From: Castellaniella sp034675905
GTDB lineage: Bacteria; Pseudomonadota; Gammaproteobacteria; Burkholderiales; Burkholderiaceae_B
Assembly: GCF_034675905.1 (NCBI RefSeq)
Contig: NZ_JAUCCV010000004.1
Coordinates: 117,119-181,118 of the forward strand
Direction: 5' to 3'
DNA length: 64,000 nt
The position numbers and the translations under genes are program-made. Numbering within the stretch: the stretch's first letter is position 1; each line of letters opens with the position of its first letter. This document shows, piece after piece, positions 45,561-55,225 of this stretch. The notes beneath the pieces are model-generated. The model was given only the letters and a program-made list of their open reading frames with translations, had not been told where the DNA came from and did no database searches.

Positions 45561-45941
45561 ATGACACCTCGTTTTCTGATCCTCTGCGGCGCTCTTGTCC
45601 TGGCGCTGGGCGTAGCGACCGGTGCATTCGGCGCGCACGGTCTGCGCCGCCTGGTCGCCCCTGAGCTGCTGGAGACCTGGCGCACGGCAGCGCATTACCA
45701 GGTGGTCCACGGGCTCGGACTACTGCTGATCGCTGCCCTGTGGTCCCGCCTGGCGCCCGCACCCGCCGCCTGGGCAGGCGGTCTGATGCTGGCTGGCATG
45801 CTGATTTTCAGCCTCAGCCTGTACGCGCTGGTCCTGACCGGCATCCGCACACTGGGGGCTGTCACCCCGATCGGCGGCCTGCTGCTGATCCTGTCCTGGC
45901 TGGCGCTGGCGCTGGCCGCCTGGCGCGGCGCCGCCGCCTGA
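45561..45941 (+). CDS. DUF423 family membrane protein
   Basis: A 126-residue inner-membrane protein with four predicted helices. The family signature is GVATGAFGAHGLRRLVAPELLETWRTAAHYQVVHGLGLL (partly cited), including the conserved His residues. It belongs to DUF423 (YgdD type), whose function is unknown. The ATG at 45561 is preceded by CAGGAG. The gene is divergent from aidB. Confidence 0.88.
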   Translation: MTPRFLILCGALVLALGVATGAFGAHGLRRLVAPELLETWRTAAHYQVVHGLGLLLIAALWSRLAPAPAAWAGGLMLAGMLIFSLSLYALVLTGIRTLGAVTPIGGLLLILSWLALALAAWRGAAA

Positions 45942-46015
45942 ACCTCTCCGCCGAGCCAGATCCGCCCGGGCTGCAGTCCTATAATGAACTCCCGTTCCTC
46001 CTGACCGGAATCCAC

Positions 46016-47059
46016 ATGCCTCACCTTCCCTCGGACACCCCCTTGCGTGACTGGCTGCGCGCGCTGCCCAAGGCAGAGTTGCATCTGCACATCGAGGGCA
46101 CGCTGGAACCCGAACTGATGTTCGCGCTGGCCGAACGCAACGGCGTGCCGCTGCCCTACGCGGACGTGGATGCCGTGCGCCAAGCGTATCAGTTCACCGA
46201 CCTGCAGTCCTTTCTGGATCTGTACTACGCGGGCGCCAGCGTCCTGATCACGGAACAGGATTTCTACGACCTGACCATGGCCTACCTGCACCACGCTCAG
46301 GCCGATGGCCTGGCCCACGTCGAACTGATGTTCGATCCGCAGACCCATACGCACCGGGGCATCGCCATCGAGACCGTGTTCGCAGGGCTGGCCCGCGCGC
46401 TGCGCGAAGCCCGCGGCACGATGGGGATCAGCGGCTATCTGTTGCTCAGTTTCCTGCGCCATCTCAGCGAGGAAGACGCCTTTGCAACCCTGAACGCCGC
46501 CCTGCCCCTGCGCAGCCAATACGATGATCTGTGGGTCGGCATCGGCCTGGATTCCTCCGAACGGGGCAATCCGCCGGAAAAATTCGCCCGAGTGTATGCC
46601 CGCTGCGCGGAGCTGGGCTTTCATCTGGTCGCCCATGCCGGAGAAGAAGGGCCGGCGGACTACGTCCGCTCAGCCCTGGAAATCCTGAAAGTCGCCCGCA
46701 TCGACCATGGCGTGCGCAGCAGCGACGACCCGGATCTGCTGCAGGAACTGATCCAGCGCCGCATTCCCCTGACGGTCTGTCCGCTATCCAATCTGAAACT
46801 GGGTGTCGTGCGCGATCTGTCCGAACACAATCTGGCCCGTCTGCTGCGGGCGGGCGCCATGGTGACGATCAATGCCGACGACCCCGCCTATTTCGGCGGC
46901 TACGTGCTGGACAACTACGTCGCCAGCGCCCAGGCCCTGGACCTTTCCCATGACGAGCTGGTGACCTTGGCGGCCAACAGCCTGCAGGCGTCTTTCCTGC
47001 CCGCCGCCGACAAAACCCGCCTGCTGGATCAACTGGCGGCCGCGGCCAGCCGGGGTTGA
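46016..47059 (+). CDS. Adenine/adenosine deaminase family enzyme
   Basis: Amidohydrolase of the adenosine deaminase superfamily, 347 residues. Metal-ligand and catalytic segments: KAELHLHIEGTLEPEL near residue 18, GHAGEE-like VAHAGEEG near residue 208, IDHGVRSSDDPDL near residue 230, and INADDPAYFGG near residue 285. The IEGTLEP and DSSERGNPPEKF motifs resemble the Pseudomonas PA0148 type characterised as an adenine deaminase; true adenosine deaminases usually carry HLDGS. Adenine is therefore the more likely substrate. It overlaps or abuts the Mpg gene. Confidence 0.85.
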   Translation: MPHLPSDTPLRDWLRALPKAELHLHIEGTLEPELMFALAERNGVPLPYADVDAVRQAYQFTDLQSFLDLYYAGASVLITEQDFYDLTMAYLHHAQADGLAHVELMFDPQTHTHRGIAIETVFAGLARALREARGTMGISGYLLLSFLRHLSEEDAFATLNAALPLRSQYDDLWVGIGLDSSERGNPPEKFARVYARCAELGFHLVAHAGEEGPADYVRSALEILKVARIDHGVRSSDDPDLLQELIQRRIPLTVCPLSNLKLGVVRDLSEHNLARLLRAGAMVTINADDPAYFGGYVLDNYVASAQALDLSHDELVTLAANSLQASFLPAADKTRLLDQLAAAASRG

Positions 47060-47064
47060 ACGGC

Positions 47065-47694
47065 ATGCCCCCTGCCGTCAACCTCGACAAACTGAAACTG
47101 CCCGCCGATGCCATCCAAGGCGAATGCCGGCGCCTGGATCGCGCTTTTTACGACCGCCCCGCGCTGACTGTCGCCCCTGATCTGCTGGGCCATCTGCTGG
47201 TCCACGCCAGTCCTGACGGCCTGCGCATGGGCCGCATCGTGGAGGTCGAAGCCTATCTGGGCCCCACCGATCTGGCAGCCCACACCTCGCGCGGGCGCAC
47301 CGCCCGCACCCGCGCCATGTTCGGCCCGCCGGGCCATGCCTACGTCTACCTGATCTACGGCATGTACCACTGCATCAATGCCGTCACCGGCCCCGAAGGC
47401 AGCGGCACCGCCGTGCTGCTGCGGGCGCTGGCGCCGGTCGCCGGGCTGGCTGCCGCCACCAACGGCCCGGGGCGTCTGTGCAAGGCCATGGACATCACGC
47501 TGGATCATTACGGCATCGATCTGTGCGGCGACACGCTCTGGATCGCCCAGGACGAATCCCCTCGGCCAGCCAATATCACCGCCAGCCCCCGGATCGGGGT
47601 GGACTATGCCGGGGAATGGGCCGACAAGCCGCTGCGCTTTCACATCGACGGCCACCCAGCCGTCAGCCGGCGACCCGGCAAGAAAAAGAAATAA
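47065..47694 (+). CDS. DNA-3-methyladenine glycosylase (Mpg/AAG family)
   Basis: Base-excision repair glycosylase for alkylated and deaminated purines. About 209 residues. Family marks are ARDLLGHLL-like VAPDLLGHLLVH, the catalytic Glu region GRIVEVEAYLGPTDLAAH near residue 58 and FGPPGHAYVYLIYGMYHCINAVTG (cited in part). The C-terminus has ASPRIGVDYAGEWADKPLRFHI. I start at the ATG at 47065; a TTG nine bases earlier would overlap the deaminase stop. Co-transcribed with the deaminase gene. Confidence 0.92.
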   Translation: MPPAVNLDKLKLPADAIQGECRRLDRAFYDRPALTVAPDLLGHLLVHASPDGLRMGRIVEVEAYLGPTDLAAHTSRGRTARTRAMFGPPGHAYVYLIYGMYHCINAVTGPEGSGTAVLLRALAPVAGLAAATNGPGRLCKAMDITLDHYGIDLCGDTLWIAQDESPRPANITASPRIGVDYAGEWADKPLRFHIDGHPAVSRRPGKKKK

Positions 47695-47766
47695 CAAGGC
47701 CCCCACGCCGCACCGGCTGACGCGTGCTGGCTGTCCACCGTTCCGTCGCCGATTCAAACGGTTAAT

Positions 47767-47780
47767 TTGATATAGATCAA
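47767..47780. promoter_or_regulatory. FNR/ANR/DNR box upstream of nosR
   Basis: TTGATATAGATCAA is a full TTGAT-N4-ATCAA FNR-family site, 104 bp before the nosR start. A weaker second copy, TTGATCTGGCGCAA, lies at 47807-47820 with a degenerate right half. Such sites give oxygen- or NO-responsive control of denitrification genes. Confidence 0.85.
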
Positions 47781-47883
47781 GGGTTTTCTCAGTCCAGCCT
47801 GCTGGCTTGATCTGGCGCAAGACAAGGGTTTCCCCTAGCCCGTACGATGACGCCGTCCTCGACTGTCATCCGCCCTTGCCATC

Positions 47884-50244
47884 ATGCGCCTCGTCAGCCA
47901 GATTTCCGCCTTTGTATCCTGTTTTTCCTTCCGGCTTCATCTGGCGCTCTGGCTATCCGCCTGCCTGATGGCGATCCCTGCCGGCGCCACGGCCCAGTCC
48001 CAGACAGGCGGCAAGTACCAAGCCTACCAGTTCGGGCAAAGCGGTACGGCGCTAGGCTCAGGCCCCCGGTTGGGCGCCTTTCTGCAGAAAATCACCCCTG
48101 AGCAGATTTTCCCTGGCGCTGATCGCATCGGCCCTGCCGAAGGCAAACCCACCATCGCCCGCGCCTATGCAAAAGACACGCTGCTGGGCTACGTCTACCT
48201 GACCACTGACATCGTCAATACACGCGGCTATTCCAGCAAGCCTATCGACACCCTGATCGGACTCTCGCTGGACGGCCAGATTGTCGGCGCCAAGCTGGTG
48301 GAACACCACGAGCCCATCGTGCTGATCGGCATCCCCGAGGCCAAGGTCGATACCTTCATCCAGGGCTACATCGGCAAGAACTATGTCAAGGAACCGCCGC
48401 GTCCCGGCGCACCGCCGCCGGTGGACATCATCAGCGGCGCCACCGTCACGCTGATGGTGATCGGCGACAGCATCACCCGATCCGTCATGGCGGTGGCGCG
48501 CGACTACGGCATCGGTCGCAGCGGCCCTGCCCAAGCCGCCCCCGTCGAGCAACGCGCCATCGACCTGGAAAAAACCGAGACGGAATCCTGGGATGCGCTG
48601 CTGGCGTCCGGCGCCGTCGGCCAGCTGCACGTGAGCGTCGCCGACGTCAACCAGGCCTTTGAAAAGACCGGACGCGCCGAGGCGATGGACAAGCCCGAAG
48701 CCGGCGAACCCGGCGACACGTTCATCGACCTGTATGCCGCTCTGGTCAGCGTGCCCTCCATCGGCCGCAGCCTGCTGGGCGATGCGGAATACCAATACCT
48801 GCGCGAACGGCTGGCTCCCGGCCAATCGGCGATTCTGGTCGCCGGCAATGGCCGCTACTCCTTCAAAGGATCCGGCTACGTGCGCGGCGGCGTCTTTGAT
48901 CGCATCGAAGTCGTCCAGGAAGAACACAGCTTCCACTTCACCGATCTGGATCATCAGCGCCTGGCCGACCTGATGGCCGCCGGCGCCCCCCGCCTGCGCG
49001 AAATCGCCCTGTTCACCGTGCCGTCGGATGCGGTCTTTGACCCGGTTGCGCCCTGGCGCCTGCAGCTCGCTGTCCAGCGGGTGCTCAACGTCAAGGAAAA
49101 GGCCTTTACGACGCTGAATCTGAACTACACCTTGCCGGGCAGCTTCACCAAGATCAGCGCGGCGGCCAGCCCCCCCGTGGCTGACACGGCATCCGGAACA
49201 GCCGCTCCGACGGCGCTGGAGCAGGCACAGGCCGAACTCGACGCCGCGCCCGCCCTCTGGAAGCAGATGTGGGCGGCCAAGACCGTGCAGATCGTGATCA
49301 TTTCGATCGCGCTGCTGACGCTGATCGCCGTGTTCTTCTTCCAGGACCAGCTGACCAAGCACGAAGTCTTCTACAAACGCTTTCGCACGGTGTTTCTGCT
49401 GTTCACCCTGTTCTGGATCGGCTGGTACGCCCAGGCGCAGCTGTCGGTGGTCAACGTCCTGACCTTCACCACGGCGCTGCGCACCGATTTCAGCTGGGAA
49501 TATTTCCTGATGGACCCCATCGTGTTCATCCTGTGGATCGCCACGGCCTTCTCCCTGATCTTCTGGAACCGGGGGGCTTTCTGCGGCTGGCTATGCCCCT
49601 TCGGCGCCCTGCAGGAACTGAGCAACAATCTGGCCAAACGCTTGCGCGTGCCGCAGATCAAGGTGCCCCATGGCGTGAACACCCGCCTGGCCGGCCTGAA
49701 ATACATCATCTTCCTGATCCTGTTCGGCATTTCGCTGTACGAGCTGGGATTGGCTGAAAAATTCGCGGAAATCGAACCCTTCAAGACGGCCATCATCCTG
49801 AAGTTCATCCGCGACTGGCCTTTCGTCATCTTCGCCGTCGTCCTGGTGTTGGCGGGCCTGTTCATCGAACGCTTCTACTGCCGCTATCTGTGCCCTATGG
49901 GCGCCGCCCTGGCGATTCCCGCCAAGCTGCGCATCTTCGACTGGCTGCGCCGCTACAAGACCTGCGGCAATCCCTGCCAGCTGTGCGCCGTGGAATGCCC
50001 CGTCCAGGCCATCAATCCGGAAGGCGACATCAACCCGAACGAATGCATCCAGTGCCTGAACTGCCAGATGCTGTACCACCACGAAAAACGCTGCCCGCAC
50101 CTGATTCAGAAAAACGCCAAGCTTCGGCGCCACAAGGCGCCGCCGCCGGACGCCGGACTGCCGGGCGAGACCATCGTCAGCCGCAAGCCCACCGTCCGCC
50201 CCCGCGAGACCAGCGCATCACAACCCGTTTCATCGAACCCATAG
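47884..50244 (+). CDS. nosR: Nitrous oxide reductase regulatory/electron-transfer protein NosR
   Basis: Membrane iron-sulfur flavoprotein required for expression and electron supply of N2O reductase. 786 residues. A signal/anchor segment is followed by a periplasmic FMN-binding domain (ISGATVTLMVIGDSITRS near residue 180, with the flavin-attachment Thr). Several helices come between about 450 and 690, with two CxxxCP membrane motifs (CGWLCPFGALQE, CRYLCPMGA). The C-terminal cytoplasmic ferredoxin part has CGNPCQLCAVECPVQAI and CIQCLNCQMLY. First gene of nosRZDFYLX. Confidence 0.96.
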   Translation: MRLVSQISAFVSCFSFRLHLALWLSACLMAIPAGATAQSQTGGKYQAYQFGQSGTALGSGPRLGAFLQKITPEQIFPGADRIGPAEGKPTIARAYAKDTLLGYVYLTTDIVNTRGYSSKPIDTLIGLSLDGQIVGAKLVEHHEPIVLIGIPEAKVDTFIQGYIGKNYVKEPPRPGAPPPVDIISGATVTLMVIGDSITRSVMAVARDYGIGRSGPAQAAPVEQRAIDLEKTETESWDALLASGAVGQLHVSVADVNQAFEKTGRAEAMDKPEAGEPGDTFIDLYAALVSVPSIGRSLLGDAEYQYLRERLAPGQSAILVAGNGRYSFKGSGYVRGGVFDRIEVVQEEHSFHFTDLDHQRLADLMAAGAPRLREIALFTVPSDAVFDPVAPWRLQLAVQRVLNVKEKAFTTLNLNYTLPGSFTKISAAASPPVADTASGTAAPTALEQAQAELDAAPALWKQMWAAKTVQIVIISIALLTLIAVFFFQDQLTKHEVFYKRFRTVFLLFTLFWIGWYAQAQLSVVNVLTFTTALRTDFSWEYFLMDPIVFILWIATAFSLIFWNRGAFCGWLCPFGALQELSNNLAKRLRVPQIKVPHGVNTRLAGLKYIIFLILFGISLYELGLAEKFAEIEPFKTAIILKFIRDWPFVIFAVVLVLAGLFIERFYCRYLCPMGAALAIPAKLRIFDWLRRYKTCGNPCQLCAVECPVQAINPEGDINPNECIQCLNCQMLYHHEKRCPHLIQKNAKLRRHKAPPPDAGLPGETIVSRKPTVRPRETSASQPVSSNP

Positions 50245-50276
50245 CGCCCTACCCCGGCACATCCGCCGGGGCGCTA
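50242..50276 (+). other. Intercistronic stem-loop between nosR and nosZ
   Basis: TAGCG...CCCCGG pairs with CCGGGG CGCTA around ACATCCG-like loop bases. It overlaps the nosR stop and has no T-tract. Probably an mRNA processing or stabilising element that lets nosZ accumulate more than nosR; this is inference. Confidence 0.5.
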
Positions 50277-50300
50277 TGAACACCACCCTGGGAGAACTCC

Positions 50301-52208
50301 ATGTCCGACCAACACAACGATAAGCCTGGCCTGAGCCGACGCGGCTTTCTCGGCACGGCTGCCTTTACGGGCGCCGCAGCCGTCGGCGCCACCCACCTGA
50401 CGGCCAATGCCAAGGACGACCCGAAGAAAAAGGGCCATCAAAGCGTCGAAGTCGCCCCGGGCGAACTCGATGAATACTATGCCTTCAATTCCGGCGGCCA
50501 ATCGGGCGAAGTCCGCATTCTGGGCTTGCCGTCCATGCGGGAACTGATGCGTATTCCGGTCTTCAATATGTGCAGCGCCACGGGCTGGGGCCGCACCAAT
50601 GAAAGCATCAAGATCCTGACCGAAGGCCTGACGCCGGCCACCAAGGCCTACGCCGACTCCATCGGCGGCGTCCTGCCCAACGGCGACGCCCACCACCCGC
50701 ACATGTCCTTTACGGACAATACCTATGACGGGCGCTACATCTTCATCAACGACAAGGCGAACACCCGCGTGGCGCGCATCCGCTGCGACGTGATGAAGAC
50801 CGACAAGATCACCGAAATCCCCAATGCCGACGGCATCCACGGTCTGCGCCCGCAGCGCTATCCGCGCACCGGCTACGTCTTTTGCAACGGCGAACACATC
50901 GTGCCGCTGCCCAACGACGGCAAGGTCATGGACGACCCGAAGAAAAACTTCTGGGCCATCTACACCGCCTTGGATGGCGACACCATGAAAGTCGCCTGGC
51001 AGGTGCTGGTGGACGGCAATCTGGACAACGGCGACGCCGACTACCAGGGCAAATACTCCTTCGCCACCTGCTACAACTCCGAAAAAGGCCTGTCCGTCAC
51101 GGAAATGTCAGCCAACGAGCAGGACTGGGCGGTGGTGTTCAACATCAAGCGCATCGAAGAAGCCGTCAAGAACGGCGACTTCAAGGAAATGAACGGCGTA
51201 CCCGTGATCGATGGGCGCAAGGGGTCGAAGTACACGCGCTACATCCCGGTGCCCAATTCGCCGCACGGCTGCAACGCTGCACCCGACGGCATCCACGTGG
51301 TGTTCAACGGCAAGCTCTCGCCCACCGTCACCGTCATCGACGTGCGCAAGCTGGACGATCTGTTCGACGACAAGATCAAGGAACGCGACGTGGTCGTGGC
51401 CGAACCGCAGCTGGGCCTGGGCCCCCTGCACACGGCCTTCGACGGCCGCGGCAACGCCTACACCACGCTGTTCATCGACAGCCAGATGTGCAAATGGAAC
51501 ATCGAAAAGGCCAAGAAAGCCTACCAGGGCGAAAAGGTCGACCCGATCATCCAGAAGCTGGACGTGCACTACCAGCCCGGCCACAACCACACCACCATGG
51601 GCGAAACCAAGGAAGCCGACGGCAAGTGGCTGGTGTCGCTGAACAAGTTCTCCAAGGACCGGTTCCTGAATGTCGGCCCGCTGAAGCCTGAAAACGACCA
51701 GTTGATCGACATTTCGGGCGACGAGATGAAGCTGGTGCACGACGGCCCCAGTTTTGCCGAGCCGCACGACATGCTGCTGGTGCACCGCTCCAAGGTCCGC
51801 CCCAAGCACATCTGGGACCGTGACGACCCCATGTGGGACGATGCGCGCAAGCAGGCGGAAAAGGACGGCGTCACGCTGGAAGGCGGTTCGACCGTGATCC
51901 GCGATGGCAACAAGGTCCGCGTCTACATGGTCGCCATCGCCCCCGTCTTCAGTCTGCCCAGCTTCGAAGTGAACGAAGGCGATGAAGTCACGGTGATCGT
52001 CACCAATATGGAACGCATCGAGGACCTGACGCACGGCTTCACGCTGACGGGCCACGGGATCGCCATGGAAGTCGGCCCCCAGGCGACGTCGTCGGTCACG
52101 TTCAAGGCCTCGCGCCCCGGCGTGCACTGGTACTACTGCCAGTGGTTCTGCCACGCGCTGCACATGGAAATGTCGGGCCAGATGTACGTCAAGCCGAAAA
52201 AGGCCTGA
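50301..52208 (+). CDS. nosZ: Nitrous oxide reductase NosZ, Tat-exported (clade I)
   Basis: Periplasmic copper enzyme reducing N2O to N2. The 635-residue precursor has a Tat signal, SRRGFLGTAAFTG, at residues 12-24, the mark of clade I NosZ. The beta-propeller holding CuZ contributes histidines in HHPHMSFTD, NSPHGCNAAPDG, GPLHTAFDG and PGHNHTTMGE. The C-terminal cupredoxin domain carries CuA ligands Cys613, Trp615, Cys617, His621 and Met624 in CQWFCHALHMEM. All ligands are present, so it should be functional. Confidence 0.97.
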   Translation: MSDQHNDKPGLSRRGFLGTAAFTGAAAVGATHLTANAKDDPKKKGHQSVEVAPGELDEYYAFNSGGQSGEVRILGLPSMRELMRIPVFNMCSATGWGRTNESIKILTEGLTPATKAYADSIGGVLPNGDAHHPHMSFTDNTYDGRYIFINDKANTRVARIRCDVMKTDKITEIPNADGIHGLRPQRYPRTGYVFCNGEHIVPLPNDGKVMDDPKKNFWAIYTALDGDTMKVAWQVLVDGNLDNGDADYQGKYSFATCYNSEKGLSVTEMSANEQDWAVVFNIKRIEEAVKNGDFKEMNGVPVIDGRKGSKYTRYIPVPNSPHGCNAAPDGIHVVFNGKLSPTVTVIDVRKLDDLFDDKIKERDVVVAEPQLGLGPLHTAFDGRGNAYTTLFIDSQMCKWNIEKAKKAYQGEKVDPIIQKLDVHYQPGHNHTTMGETKEADGKWLVSLNKFSKDRFLNVGPLKPENDQLIDISGDEMKLVHDGPSFAEPHDMLLVHRSKVRPKHIWDRDDPMWDDARKQAEKDGVTLEGGSTVIRDGNKVRVYMVAIAPVFSLPSFEVNEGDEVTVIVTNMERIEDLTHGFTLTGHGIAMEVGPQATSSVTFKASRPGVHWYYCQWFCHALHMEMSGQMYVKPKKA

Positions 52209-52212
52209 TGCC

Positions 52213-53499
52213 ATGAAGGTCTGCACTGCCCCGCGCTTCGGCGCAGCCCTGTCGGCTGCGTTGATCCTGGCCGCCGCCTGCGGGGCGGCGCAGGCGGCGG
52301 TCATCGATATTCCTGCGGGCGCCCGTCTGCAGGATGCCATCGAGGCCGCCGCGCCCGGCGACGTACTGCGCCTGGCACCCGGCGATTATCCGGGCAATCT
52401 CTTGATCGACAAACCCCTGACGCTGGAAGGCCCGCCCGAACGCGACGCCCGCATCCTGGGTGAACGCCAGGGCCGGACCATCTGGATCCAGGCGCCCGAC
52501 GTCACGATCCGACACCTGACCATCCGCCATTCCGGCCTGAGCCTGCCCGATATGGATGCCGGCGTCTTTCTGGACAAGACCGCCGCCCAGGCCCACATTG
52601 CCGACAACGATATCCTGGATAATTCGGTCGGAGTCTACCTGTGGGGTGCGCGCGACGCCCTGGTGGAAAACAACCGCATCGTGGGCAATACCGGCCTGCG
52701 CGTCAACGAACGCGGCAACGGCGTCACGGTCTGGAACGCGCCCGGATCGAAAGTCACAGGCAACGATATTTCAGAAGGCCGCGACGGCATCTTTTCCAAC
52801 AACAGCCGGGAAAATGTCTTCAGCGGCAATACCTTTCATCACCTGCGCTACGCCGTGCACTATATGTATACCAACGACAGCGAGGTCAGCGGCAACATCT
52901 CGCGCGGCAATGAAATCGGTTACGCCATCATGTTTTCCCGCCGCCTGACGGTGCGCGACAACATCGCCGTCGACAGCGCACACCAGGGCTTGATGCTCAA
53001 TGCCACGGATGATTCCCGCATCCAGGGCAATGTGGTCGTCGGTGCGGAAAAATGCGTCTTCATCTATAACGCCAATCTGAACGAACTGGCCGACAACCAT
53101 TTTCAGGATTGCGGCATCGGCGTGCATTACACCGGATCCGAAGGCAACCACATTTACGGCAACGCCTTCGTCAACAACCAGAACCAGGTCAAATACGTCG
53201 GCACCCGCTATCTGGAATGGTCGCTGAATGGCCGCGGCAATTACTGGTCGGACCTGTCCGCCTTCGATCTGGACGGCGACGGCATCGGCGACACCGCCTA
53301 CCGGCCCAACGGCCTGATCGATCAAGTCATCTGGCGCGCGCCCAGCGCACGCCTGCTGCTCAACAGCCCCGCCGTCACGATCGTGCGCTGGGCTCAATCG
53401 CAATTCCCCGCTATTTTGCCGGGCGGCGTCATGGACAGCGCTCCCCTGATGACCCCTCCCGTTTCACCCGCCTGGAAGCGCTACGAGGCCATGCCATGA
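52213..53499 (+). CDS. nosD: Periplasmic copper-site maturation protein NosD
   Basis: Right-handed beta-helix protein needed to build the CuZ cluster with the NosFY transporter. It has an N-terminal signal peptide (hydrophobic residues 10-32, ending AQA), then repeating CASH/NosD units such as NSVGVYLWGARDALVENNRI and SEGRDGIFSNNSRENVFSGN. 428 residues. The stop overlaps the nosF start (ATGA). Confidence 0.95.
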   Translation: MKVCTAPRFGAALSAALILAAACGAAQAAVIDIPAGARLQDAIEAAAPGDVLRLAPGDYPGNLLIDKPLTLEGPPERDARILGERQGRTIWIQAPDVTIRHLTIRHSGLSLPDMDAGVFLDKTAAQAHIADNDILDNSVGVYLWGARDALVENNRIVGNTGLRVNERGNGVTVWNAPGSKVTGNDISEGRDGIFSNNSRENVFSGNTFHHLRYAVHYMYTNDSEVSGNISRGNEIGYAIMFSRRLTVRDNIAVDSAHQGLMLNATDDSRIQGNVVVGAEKCVFIYNANLNELADNHFQDCGIGVHYTGSEGNHIYGNAFVNNQNQVKYVGTRYLEWSLNGRGNYWSDLSAFDLDGDGIGDTAYRPNGLIDQVIWRAPSARLLLNSPAVTIVRWAQSQFPAILPGGVMDSAPLMTPPVSPAWKRYEAMP

Positions 53500-54398
53500 C
53501 TGTGACAGCCCCGCCCATCGACCTTCGCCGCGTGACCAAGCGCTACGGCGCCCTGGCTGCCGTGGATGACGTCAGCCTGTTCCTGGAACCCGGCGAATGC
53601 GTCATTCTGGCCGGCCATAACGGCGCCGGCAAAAGCACCCTGATCAAACTGATTCTGGGCCTGATCCGGCCGGAATCCGGCACCGTGCGCGTACTGGGCG
53701 ATCTGGCCGCCAGTCCCGCCGCCGCTCGCGGCCGCCGCCTGATCGGCTATCTGCCGGAAATCGTAGCGCTGCACCCCTCGCTGACGGGCGCTGAAACCCT
53801 GGCCTTTTATGCACGCCTGAAAGGCCTATCCGTCCAGAGCAACGCCGCCCTGCTGTCCCGCGTGGGTATCGCCGAAGCCGCCAAACGGCGGGTCGGCGGC
53901 TATTCCAAAGGCATGCGCCAGCGCCTGGCCCTGGCACAGGCGCTGCTGGGCAAACCACGCATCCTGCTGCTGGACGAACCGACGACGGGCCTGGACCCCG
54001 CCTCGCGCCTGCTGTTCTACGACATCGTGCGCGAACTGCGCGACGCAGGCACCGCCATTTTGCTGTCCACCCATGCGCTGGCCGAACTGGAAGGCCAGGC
54101 CGATCGCGTCATCGTCATGCAAAAGGGCCGCAAGATCGCCGACGGCAGTCTGAGCGATCTGCGTCGGGACGCCGGCCTGCCGGTGCGCATCCGCCTGACG
54201 CTGGACCAGGAACCCATCCAGGTCCCCGAAGGCTGGCGGCGCATCAGCGCGCACCGCCTGGAACTGACCTGCCCCGCCGCCGACAAACTGCAGCATCTGC
54301 GCGACGCCCAGACGCTGCCCCACATCCGCGACATCGAACTGGAACAGCCGGGGCTGGACGAAATGTACGCACACTTTCTACGCCGGGAGGACGCATGA
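53496..54398 (+). CDS. nosF: ABC transporter ATP-binding protein NosF
   Basis: ATPase of the NosFY exporter that supports CuZ assembly. 300 residues: Walker A GHNGAGKST near residue 38, signature YSKGMRQR near residue 135, Walker B ILLLDEPTTGLDP near residue 156, switch His in STHALAELEGQ. The start ATG at 53496 overlaps the nosD stop. Confidence 0.95.
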   Translation: MTVTAPPIDLRRVTKRYGALAAVDDVSLFLEPGECVILAGHNGAGKSTLIKLILGLIRPESGTVRVLGDLAASPAAARGRRLIGYLPEIVALHPSLTGAETLAFYARLKGLSVQSNAALLSRVGIAEAAKRRVGGYSKGMRQRLALAQALLGKPRILLLDEPTTGLDPASRLLFYDIVRELRDAGTAILLSTHALAELEGQADRVIVMQKGRKIADGSLSDLRRDAGLPVRIRLTLDQEPIQVPEGWRRISAHRLELTCPAADKLQHLRDAQTLPHIRDIELEQPGLDEMYAHFLRREDA

Positions 54399-55225
54399 AC
54401 CCGACCCTGATCCTGATTCAGAAAGAAATCCGCGATGGCTTGCGCAACCGCTGGGTGCTGGCGATCGCGCTGCTGCTGGCCATGCTGGCCCTGTCGCTGG
54501 GATTTCTGGGCAGCGCACCCACCGGCACCGTCAAGGTCGATCCCCTGACGGTAACGGTCGTCAGCCTGTCGAGCCTGTCGATCTTCCTGGTGCCGCTGAT
54601 CGCCATGCTGCTGTCCTACGACGCCATCGTTGGCGAAATCGACCGGGGCACGATGAACCTGCTGCTGAGCTACCCGATCTCGCGCCCCCAGGTGATGGCG
54701 GGCAAGTTCTGCGGCCATCTGGTCATCCTGGCGCTGGCCATCGGCGCTGGCTACGGGCTGGCGGGCCTGGCGCTGCAACTGGCCTTCGGCGGCCTGGACC
54801 CGGCGGCCTGGGGACCTTTCGCCCTGCTGATCGCCGCCAGCATCCTGTTGGGCGCCGCCTTTCTATCCCTGGGCTACCTGATCAGCGCCCTGGTGCAGGA
54901 ACGGCAGACGGCCGCCGGCATCGCCATCGGCGTCTGGCTGTTTCTGGTGGTGATCTACGACATGGGCTTGCTGGGTGTTCTGGTGGTCGACCAGGGACGC
55001 ACGATCACCGAGCCGATCCTGAACGCCATCCTGCTGCTGAACCCCACCGACGTCTACCGCCTGCTCAACCTGACCGGCCACGAAAACATCGCCATGTTCG
55101 CCGGCATGGCGGGCCTGAGCGGCCAGGCCAGCCTGTCCACCCAGGCGCTATTGCTGGCCCAGACCCTGTGGATCCTCATTCCGCTGGCGCTGGCATCCTG
55201 GGCATTCAAGCGGAGGGCGCTATGA
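54395..55225 (+). CDS. nosY: ABC transporter permease NosY
   Basis: Six-helix membrane component of the NosDFY system. 276 residues, beginning NPTLILIQKEIRDGLRNRWVLA with the cytoplasmic N-terminus. It carries the conserved YDAIVGEIDRGTMNLLLSYPISR motif near residue 71 (partly cited). The start and stop both overlap neighbouring genes (ATGA on each side), so translation is coupled. Confidence 0.94.
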   Translation: MNPTLILIQKEIRDGLRNRWVLAIALLLAMLALSLGFLGSAPTGTVKVDPLTVTVVSLSSLSIFLVPLIAMLLSYDAIVGEIDRGTMNLLLSYPISRPQVMAGKFCGHLVILALAIGAGYGLAGLALQLAFGGLDPAAWGPFALLIAASILLGAAFLSLGYLISALVQERQTAAGIAIGVWLFLVVIYDMGLLGVLVVDQGRTITEPILNAILLLNPTDVYRLLNLTGHENIAMFAGMAGLSGQASLSTQALLLAQTLWILIPLALASWAFKRRAL

